DNA of 5,056 nucleotides from Bacteroidota bacterium (GTDB lineage: Bacteria > Bacteroidota > Ignavibacteria > Ignavibacteriales > Ignavibacteriaceae), in NCBI GenBank assembly GCA_021796135.1, contig JAJYOQ010000333.1, forward strand, positions 1 through 5,056, read 5' to 3'. The notes under the pieces are model-generated. The model was not told where the DNA came from, did no database searches, and saw only the letters and a list, made by a program, of their open reading frames with translations. Made by a program: the position numbers and the translations under genes. Of this stretch, positions 1 to 4,269 are shown piece by piece; the first letter of the stretch is position 1; each line of letters starts with the position of its first letter.

Positions 1-1
1 T

Positions 2-304
2 TCAATTGATTTAAGAAACGACATCGGGCAGTTGTTTGAGAATTTTATGTTTATTGAAAGGCAAAAATTTCATTCAAACAAAAGGGATGTTTTTGGCTCT
101 TATTTTTGGCGCACTTATACAGGTAAAGAAATTGATTTAATTGAGGATAAAGACGGAAAGCTTACTGCATTTGAATTTAAATGGTCTAAGAAAGCGCGCA
201 CAAAAAAACAGAAAGAGTTTGTTGACAATTACAATCCGGAAAATTATTATTTCGTCAACGAGAGTAATTATCTGGATTATTTGATTGAAGGGTTGGAGAA
301 TTGA
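2..304 (+). CDS. AAA-type ATPase, DUF4143 C-terminal domain (5' truncated)
   Basis: Only the last 100 codons are in the window. The frame is already open at base 2 and ends with TGA at 302-304, so an apparent TTG start at 32 is not the real start. The fragment has the look of the DUF4143 domain at the C-terminus of a large family of about 380-450-residue bacterial AAA ATPases: IGQLFENF near residues 8-15, then WRTYTGKEIDLI (36-47) and AFEFKW (56-61). The pattern of D45 followed by E58-x-K60 resembles a PD-(D/E)xK nuclease-like core, which is how this domain has been interpreted. The N-terminal P-loop ATPase part would lie left of the window. The role of these proteins is poorly known and no partner gene is visible. 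The family assignment is fairly safe; any activity is inference. Confidence 0.85.
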   Translation, partial: SIDLRNDIGQLFENFMFIERQKFHSNKRDVFGSYFWRTYTGKEIDLIEDKDGKLTAFEFKWSKKARTKKQKEFVDNYNPENYYFVNESNYLDYLIEGLEN

Positions 305-305
305 C

Positions 306-333
306 ATAGGGAATAGGCAATAGGCAGTAGGGA
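306..333. repeat. Heptamer tandem repeat
   Basis: Four seven-base units follow one another: ATAGGGA, ATAGGCA, ATAGGCA, GTAGGGA. They are followed by a decayed unit (ATGGGGC, 334-340). The array starts immediately after the stop codon of the DUF4143 gene. It is a short variable-number-type repeat with no coding role seen. Confidence 0.75.
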
Positions 334-361
334 ATGGGGCTGAAAGATTTGACATTATTTC

Positions 362-400
362 AAATATTCCGCCCCAGCGGACAGGCTTGACATAAAAAAC
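362..400 (+). repeat. Left arm of ~40-bp inverted repeat
   Basis: The arm begins AAATATTCCGCC and ends CAGGCTTGACATAAAAAAC. Its reverse complement recurs at 794-834: the inner 19 bp (382-400 against 794-812) match perfectly and the outer 12 bp match at 11 positions. The middle differs by two bases in length. The arms face each other across about 390 bp that contain the two-hairpin module and the nucleotidyltransferase-like remnant. Confidence 0.75.
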
Positions 401-426
401 AATCCGCCATTGCGGATAAATGCATC

Positions 427-538
427 TTACAACCGCAGAGCGGTGAAACATTAGTAGCAGATAAACAGAAAAAAAACATTAAAGCTCCGGAGGAGCGACA
501 TATAACTTTTCCCTAAAATAAAAAACCTCCGGTTGTAA
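427..538 (+). repeat. Two-hairpin repeat module, copy 1
   Basis: The core (432-506) has two GC-rich hairpins joined by a conserved linker. Hairpin A is ACCGC-AGA-GCGGT (432-444), followed by ACATTAGTAG. Hairpin B is GCTCC-GGA-GGAGC (484-496), followed by GACATATAAC. Two related copies lie at 2840-2910 (same strand) and 2956-3030 (opposite strand). In this copy only, the core is bracketed by a perfect 9-bp inverted repeat, TTACAACCG (427-435) and CGGTTGTAA (530-538), which may mark the element ends. There is no open frame of note. It resembles dispersed intergenic repeats seen in Bacteroidota-type genomes; that likeness is from memory and untested. Confidence 0.75.
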
Positions 539-712
539 TATTATTGTTAGTGTCAAGATATTTCCTTTGTTGTTTTTTTTTACTGAAAAATAATCCCACA
601 ATTCAGGTAATGTGTCGGAAATTTACTAAATTTCAGTTAGCCTGAAATTCTTTTAAGGCATTTACGTTTAATTATTTTGTATATGTTTAAAGAAAAGATT
701 CGATTATAAAAA

Positions 713-787
713 ATGAAAAAGACACTTGAGAAAATAAATGAGTTGGTTTCGAATGGGATTATAAAGAACTATAGTATTGAGTTTTAA
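713..787 (+). pseudogene. Truncated 5' remnant of a nucleotidyltransferase-like gene
   Basis: A 24-codon frame runs from ATG 713 to TAA 785-787. It begins MKKTLEKINEL and ends GIIKNYSIEF. From memory this closely resembles the first 20 or so residues of a family of nucleotidyltransferase-like proteins (AbiEii/DUF6036-type) that start M-K-T-L-E-x-x-N-x-L and continue GIIxxYAIGGA. The match fails exactly where the GGA motif should begin, so the rest of the gene appears to be lost. The right inverted-repeat arm starts seven bases after the stop, which suggests that a repeat or deletion replaced the gene body. It could instead be a chance short ORF, but its similarity to the family start makes a remnant more likely. 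No function is expected. Confidence 0.45.
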
Positions 788-793
788 ATCTTT

Positions 794-834
794 GTTTTTT
801 ATGTCAAGCCTGCCCGTCCTCTGGCGGGATATTT
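794..834 (-). repeat. Right arm of ~40-bp inverted repeat
   Basis: This is the inverted partner of 362-400. It starts with GTTTTTTATGTCAAGCCTG (794-812), exactly complementary to 382-400, and ends GGCGGGATATTT (823-834). It begins seven bases after the stop codon of the remnant at 713-787. Confidence 0.75.
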
Positions 835-866
835 TTATAATAAATTTCATTGCGTTTCATTCAAAA

Positions 867-938
867 CCTGCCTGTCGGTAGGCAAGGTTCATCCGCCGCG
901 GCGGATTCATAATTCAAAATTGCGGCCTGCCTGCCGCA
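867..938. repeat. Cluster of three GC-rich palindromes
   Basis: Three palindromes lie within 72 bp. The first, at 867-887, pairs GCCT (870-873) with AGGC (880-883) inside a CCTGCCTGTCGGTAGGC core. The second is a perfect 16-bp palindrome ATCCGCCG|CGGCGGAT (891-906). The third is TGCGGC-CTGCCT-GCCGCA (921-938), a 6-bp stem with a 6-base loop. They sit about 95-165 bp upstream of the Wzi-like gene. None is followed by a T-run, so they do not look like intrinsic terminators. Confidence 0.7.
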
Positions 939-1031
939 CTATGTCATAACATTTCGCTGCAGATTATTATCTTTCCTTTTTAATTTTTAATTTCCAATTT
1001 CTAATAATTATTCATTATAAAAAATCAACCT

Positions 1032-2720
1032 ATGAAAAAAACGTACATTACTATTGTAGCTTTACTTTTTATTTTCGCACCAATGATAAAATCTCAGGTT
1101 GTCTATGAGCCAATTAATAGTTCGGTTTATAATTTCCTGGAACGCCAATCTGTTAAAGGAATAATAGAGCTTCACGATGAAGTAAAACCATTCTCACGTA
1201 TGTTGATAGCTGAGAAATTAATCCAGGTTAATAATAAAAAGAATTTGCTGTCAAATGTAGAAGTACAGGACTTAAAGTTCTACGAAAATGATTTTGCAGG
1301 CGAGATTAACAAATTACTTAAGAGTCCATCTGCTGATTCTACTAGGTTAGAATACTTCACTTTCGGACAGGATAACCGCTTCCGCGCATTTGACTATAAA
1401 GATTCATTGTTTTCAATTAATGCTGATCCTATTTTAGGATACTCAGCCGAAAGGTTTCATGGATCAACATTGAGTCATCGCTGGAATGGCGTTACTTTAT
1501 ACGGCTATATATCAAACTTTATTGGCTATAGCTTAAACTTTAAAGACAATCAGGAAAATGGAAATTATCTCGATGGAAATCGTAACTTTACTCCTTTGCC
1601 GGGTATAGATAATACAGGTACCACTTATCAAAATTACAGCAATACTTTACAGCATGATGAGGTCAATGCAATGGTTACTGCTTCCTGGTCATGGGGTTCG
1701 TTTTCATTCGGAAAGGATAATATTAATTGGGGCAGCAGTTTAAGTCCAACCAGCCAATTAATTTTTTCAAGTAAAGCGCCTTCTTTCCCGTTTATTGAGC
1801 TTGAAATTCATCCGGTCAGTTGGTTAAGGTTTACTTATCTTCATGGATTCCTGCATTCAGGTTTGTTAGATTCGACAACAATTCATTCATCTCCTGTACC
1901 CCAGAATACAAATTATTTGCAAATACCCAAGTTTATTGCAGCGCATTTTTTATCGGTAGATTTCAATAAAAATTTGACAGTGTCACTTGGCGAGTCCATG
2001 GTTTATAGTGAAAGAATTGAACCGCTATATTTGATTCCTATAATGTTCTTCCGGGTTGCGGATCATTATCTTTCAAAGGATGGGAGTAACACAGGAAGCA
2101 ATGCGCAGGTATTCGCGGATGCATCAATTAAGGTGCCTTCGATCCGGAGCAAGTTTTATTCGACTTTATTTATTGATGAACTTTCAATTACTTCTTTCCT
2201 GGAAAATAAGCCGGGGGCTTATTCTGTGGGTTATACTCTTGGAGGTGAAATTATCGACCCGTTTATTGAAAATTCTTCATTCAATTTAGAGTATTCAAAG
2301 ATTTCTCCTTATGTATACACGAACTCAAATCTGGCGCAGAAGTATACAAGCTACGATTACCAGCTTGGTAATTGGATAGGCAGCAATGGCGACATAATAT
2401 ATATGAAGTATACTCAAAATTTATTAAGAGGGTTAGCTGTTGATGTTTGGGGAGATTATATCAGAAAGGGTTCCGTACCGTCCGCCATAGGACAATATGA
2501 ATTGCCATATCCTCCAACATTATTCGGGCTAAGAAAAAGCGATAAAGAATTTGGCTTTGAAGCAAGTTATGAAATAATAAACGATTGCTGGTTCAAACTG
2601 TTTTACAACTATTCAGACATCAGCGATCAAGACATCAGCCGGACTCCTTCCTACTTATTAGGCCAAAACAAAGGAATCGGGTTCTCAATTTCTTACGGGT
2701 ATAATACATTATCGAGGTAA
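1032..2720 (+). CDS. Wzi-like outer-membrane beta-barrel protein (capsule assembly family)
   Basis: This encodes a 562-residue exported protein. Residues 1-21 form a signal peptide (MKK, a hydrophobic stretch to about residue 18, likely cleavage at S21|Q22), which supports the ATG at 1032. No lipobox cysteine is present. The mature N-terminus (YEPINSSVYNFLER, VKGII, KPFSR at 25-56) matches the opening usual for the Wzi-like capsule assembly family of FCB bacteria. Residues 216-275 carry the barrel signature: alternating aromatic strands, FGKDNINWGSS (226-236), SSKAPSFPFIELE and FTYLHGFL. The rest is rich in alternating aromatic/polar beta-strand pattern up to the last strand (GIGFSISYGYN). 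Escherichia coli Wzi is an outer-membrane lectin that anchors capsule. Here the ligand is unknown and the gene may be only a distant relative. No Shine-Dalgarno sequence precedes it. It stands alone between two repeat-rich gaps, with a WecA-family gene about 700 bp downstream. Confidence 0.7.
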   Translation: MKKTYITIVALLFIFAPMIKSQVVYEPINSSVYNFLERQSVKGIIELHDEVKPFSRMLIAEKLIQVNNKKNLLSNVEVQDLKFYENDFAGEINKLLKSPSADSTRLEYFTFGQDNRFRAFDYKDSLFSINADPILGYSAERFHGSTLSHRWNGVTLYGYISNFIGYSLNFKDNQENGNYLDGNRNFTPLPGIDNTGTTYQNYSNTLQHDEVNAMVTASWSWGSFSFGKDNINWGSSLSPTSQLIFSSKAPSFPFIELEIHPVSWLRFTYLHGFLHSGLLDSTTIHSSPVPQNTNYLQIPKFIAAHFLSVDFNKNLTVSLGESMVYSERIEPLYLIPIMFFRVADHYLSKDGSNTGSNAQVFADASIKVPSIRSKFYSTLFIDELSITSFLENKPGAYSVGYTLGGEIIDPFIENSSFNLEYSKISPYVYTNSNLAQKYTSYDYQLGNWIGSNGDIIYMKYTQNLLRGLAVDVWGDYIRKGSVPSAIGQYELPYPPTLFGLRKSDKEFGFEASYEIINDCWFKLFYNYSDISDQDISRTPSYLLGQNKGIGFSISYGYNTLSR

Positions 2721-2721
2721 A

Positions 2722-2760
2722 TGTCATTCCGACGATCCGCCGAAGGCGGAAGAAATCCCA
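2722..2760 (+). repeat. GTCATTTCGAC-type repeat with hairpin
   Basis: The unit begins TGTCATTCCGACGA and ends AGAAATCCCA, with a hairpin TCCGCC-GAA-GGCGGA (2736-2750) between. The ends match the arms at 3174-3202 and 3214-3249, for example AAATCCCACGA at 2754-2764 against its complement at 3171-3181. It begins two bases after the Wzi-like stop codon. The hairpin could weakly assist termination, but no T-run follows. Confidence 0.7.
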
Positions 2761-2776
2761 CGAACACCCAAATAGA

Positions 2777-2818
2777 TGTCATTTCGACGACCGGAGGGCA
2801 GGCATGGTTGAAATGATA
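2777..2818. repeat. Partial GTCATTTCGAC-type repeat, self-inverted
   Basis: TGTCATTTCGACGACCGGAG (2777-2796) is a second, shorter copy of the repeat. It pairs with an inverted end: TCATTTCGAC (2779-2788) against GTTGAAATGA (2807-2816), 9 of 10 positions complementary. The ATCCCA end of the full unit is missing. Confidence 0.6.
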
Positions 2819-2839
2819 GCTTTTGTTTTAGAGAAAAGC

Positions 2840-2910
2840 ACCAGCGGCGCGACATATTAGTAGAAAATCATGTAGAAATAAATAAAGGAGCCACAGAGTG
2901 GCGATACAAC
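2840..2910 (+). repeat. Two-hairpin repeat module, copy 2
   Basis: This copy has the same orientation as 427-538. Hairpin A is decayed (CCAGCGGCGCGAC) but is followed by the conserved ACATATTAGTAGAA. Hairpin B is GCCAC-AGA-GTGGC (2890-2902), followed by GATACAAC. Both sides of the hairpin B stem differ from copy 1 (GCTCC/GGAGC) in step, so base pairing is kept. Confidence 0.7.
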
Positions 2911-2955
2911 TGCCAAAGGGTTTGAAATGAAAATTAATAATCTTGTTTCACAATG

Positions 2956-3030
2956 GTTATATGTCGCTCCTCCGGAGCTTTAATTTTTTTTCGGTATATC
3001 CTTCTACTAATGTATAGCCGCTCTGCGGCT
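2956..3030 (-). repeat. Two-hairpin repeat module, copy 3 (inverted)
   Basis: Read on the minus strand this is hairpin A AGCCGC-AGA-GCGGCT (3016-3030), TACATTAGTAGAAGG, a short A-rich linker, hairpin B GCTCC-GGA-GGAGC (2966-2978) and GACATATAAC. It is the cleanest copy. It faces copy 2 (2840-2910) across about 45 bp, so the two form a larger inverted pair. Confidence 0.75.
2966..2991 (+). terminator. Possible rho-independent terminator within repeat copy 3
   Basis: On the plus strand hairpin B (GCTCC-TCC-GGAGC, 2966-2978) is followed by TTTAATTTTTTTT, a form like an intrinsic terminator. The stem has only 5 bp, all but one of them G-C. It lies about 245 bp after the Wzi-like stop codon and is the best candidate to end that transcript. 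The equivalent part of copy 1 has the same hairpin-plus-T arrangement on the minus strand, so the feature may belong to the repeat itself. Confidence 0.35.
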
Positions 3031-3100
3031 GAAGACGCAGTGGATGATTTTTGATTTAATGTTTTATTCGCCTATCGAAGAATCCACCATTGTCATATCT

Positions 3101-3339
3101 AAGGAGTCTCAAATACGGGATAAATCATCGAGTGTCCGTATCCCATGTTCAGCTCGTGTACCTGAACTACTCGTGGGATTTCTCCCTCCGGTCGAAATGA
3201 CAAAAAAGGATTGTGTCATTTCGACGGAGTCCTCGAAGGAGAAATCCCATGTATAGCTTAGTTACACGAATTGAGCATGGGACATCTCCCCGCGAACGGG
3301 GCAGGCAGTCGATGGTTTATCCCGTATGCGGGACTCCTT
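3101..3339. repeat. ~240-bp compound inverted repeat
   Basis: Three nested arm pairs share one centre near 3208. The outer pair is 3101-3130 with 3310-3339 (26 of 30 positions complementary; includes ATACGGGATAAA). The middle pair is 3141-3178 with 3245-3282 (29 of 38). The inner pair is 3174-3202 with 3214-3249, the GTCATTTCGAC-type repeat in both orientations, differing by a 7-base insertion. The right half also has a stretch absent from the left, including the hairpin CCCCG-CGAA-CGGGG (3288-3301). Each middle arm can fold on itself as well, such as GTTCAG/CTGAAC (3147-3167) and TCCCATG/CATGGGA (3245-3282). No coding role is supported. Confidence 0.75.
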
Positions 3340-3426
3340 CGAAATTTAACACAATGGGAAAAATAGTAGCTCAATACATATCATAATATTTTAAATTTCT
3401 ACTTTTAACTAATACCAAACCAAAAT

Positions 3427-4269
3427 ATGCATCTTACTGTAGTAACATACATAATAATCTTCTTTTTTAGCCTTATAGGTTCGGTAATATCAATTCCATA
3501 TTTGATAAAATATCTAACTTATTCAAAAATAGTTGATAGACCCGGTGCCCGCAGAGTGAACAAAAAAACCATTCCGCGTATGGGTGGTATTGTTGTTTAT
3601 ATTGCCATTATCGTTGCTGTATTTACATTTTTTAAGGATATTAATTTTGCGCGACCTATTATCCTTTCATCTGTTGCTATTGTTGTAATTGGCATTTGGG
3701 ACGATATCAAAGGCTTAAAATATATTTATAAATTAGTCTTCCAATTTATAGCGGCACTTTTACTTTTAAGTTTTTTTAGACCCATGTTCGACCGTACAGA
3801 ATTATTTGGGCTTGTTCTATCTTTCCCATTAAATTATATAATTATAATTATATTCATCGTAGGCGCAATAAATTCTGTCAATTTAATGGATGGGTTGGAT
3901 GGATTAGTTGCTGGTTTTAGCATTCAGGTTGCCTGGATGATTATAATACTTGCTTCAATATCATATAATCAATTCCTTCTTATTGTATCATTAGCTTTGC
4001 TGGGTAGTATTATGGGGTTCTTAAAGTATAATGCATATCCTGCTAAAATATTCTTGGGCGATACCGGTTCTCTTTCAATTGGTTTCTTTATAGTATTTGC
4101 CGCTTTGTATGTCTCTTTAGGTTATAGTAAAGGATCGTTGGACCTTACATTCTCTGTTATACTGCTTGGCGTCCCTGTAGTTGATACATTGAAAGTTATT
4201 CTTAAGACTATGGCAAAAGAAAAATCCGTTCCATCCGGACCAAAATCACTTGCATCATATAATTATTAA
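3427..4269 (+). CDS. WecA/TagO-family polyprenyl-phosphate sugar-1-phosphate transferase, N-terminal catalytic part (frameshifted)
   Basis: This family moves a sugar-1-phosphate from a UDP-sugar to a polyprenyl phosphate in the inner membrane, the first step of lipid-linked glycan synthesis. The frame gives 280 residues with about nine hydrophobic segments, the first at residues 4-26, which supports the ATG at 3427. Family motifs are clear: [18 protein letters not shown] (37-54), the Mg-binding WDDIKGL (D92, D93), [12 protein letters not shown] (149-160, D155 and D158), KIFLGDTGS (207-215) and PVVDTLKVI (250-258). The expected PD-x-x-HxHH motif is absent: after E265 the frame reads KSVPSG and stops 15 codons later. 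That motif is present in the next frame from 4223 (see the following entries). The family is certain. The substrate (GlcNAc or another sugar) and exact subfamily are not. As called, the product would lack the HxHH motif and is probably inactive unless the frame is restored. Confidence 0.9.
   Translation: MHLTVVTYIIIFFFSLIGSVISIPYLIKYLTYSKIVDRPGARRVNKKTIPRMGGIVVYIAIIVAVFTFFKDINFARPIILSSVAIVVIGIWDDIKGLKYIYKLVFQFIAALLLLSFFRPMFDRTELFGLVLSFPLNYIIIIIFIVGAINSVNLMDGLDGLVAGFSIQVAWMIIILASISYNQFLLIVSLALLGSIMGFLKYNAYPAKIFLGDTGSLSIGFFIVFAALYVSLGYSKGSLDLTFSVILLGVPVVDTLKVILKTMAKEKSVPSGPKSLASYNY
4219..4225 (+). other. Inferred one-base frameshift in an A-run
   Basis: The run of five A at 4220-4224 is where the transferase leaves its conserved frame. 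Reading with one A fewer gives [15 protein letters not shown], which restores the family motif without a gap. With five A the frame becomes [11 protein letters not shown] and soon stops. The cause could be a homopolymer sequencing or assembly error, a true inactivating mutation, or slippage. Five A is short for programmed slippage, so the first two are more likely. Confidence 0.8.

Larger units (their letters stand above)
305..1031. other. Repeat-rich intergenic region with a gene remnant
   Basis: This 727-bp gap has no intact gene. It holds, in order, a heptamer tandem repeat (306-333), an inverted-repeat arm (362-400), a small hairpin ATCCGC-CATT-GCGGAT (402-417), a two-hairpin module (427-538), a plain AT-rich stretch (539-712), a short gene remnant (713-787), the second inverted-repeat arm (794-834), three GC-rich palindromes (867-938) and the AT-rich leader of the next gene (939-1031). 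The GC-rich repeats contrast sharply with the AT-rich surroundings. TATCTTTC at 968-975 matches 7 of 8 positions of the Bacteroidota -7 element TAnnTTTG. No convincing -33 TTTG sits at the right distance, so I do not call a promoter. Confidence 0.8.
2721..3426. other. Repeat-packed intergenic region
   Basis: This 706-bp gap contains no gene I can support. It is filled with two copies of a GTCATTTCGAC-type repeat (2722-2760 and 2777-2818), two converging copies of the two-hairpin module (2840-2910 and 2956-3030) and a compound inverted repeat (3101-3339). The last ~85 bp (3340-3426) are AT-rich leader for the transferase gene and show no clear promoter or ribosome binding site. An open frame at 3044-3256 is repeat translation and is not counted as a gene. 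Confidence 0.8.

Noticed and set aside
137..451. A 104-codon minus-strand open frame
   Set aside because: It overlaps the DUF4143 gene antisense and otherwise translates the heptamer array and inverted-repeat arm.
362..834. An intact insertion sequence
   Set aside because: The bracketed segment has no transposase frame and no clear target duplication.
2056..2289. A 77-codon plus-strand frame inside the Wzi-like gene
   Set aside because: It is an out-of-frame shadow of a well-supported exported protein.
3044..3256. A 70-codon plus-strand open frame
   Set aside because: It lies mostly within the compound inverted repeat, and its peptide is the translation of the GTCATTTCGAC repeat. No protein-like pattern is seen.
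427..3339. CRISPR array or integron attC array
   Set aside because: The repeats are unevenly spaced, occur in both orientations, differ internally and have no unique equal-length spacers. No cas gene or integrase is visible.
3101..3339. Retron-like or other structured non-coding RNA locus
   Set aside because: The inverted repeat could fold strongly, but there is no reverse transcriptase nearby and its parts are dispersed repeats.
4213..4240. Programmed ribosomal or transcriptional frameshifting in the transferase
   Set aside because: The A-run has only five bases, and no stimulatory stem or upstream Shine-Dalgarno-like element is seen. An error or mutation is simpler.
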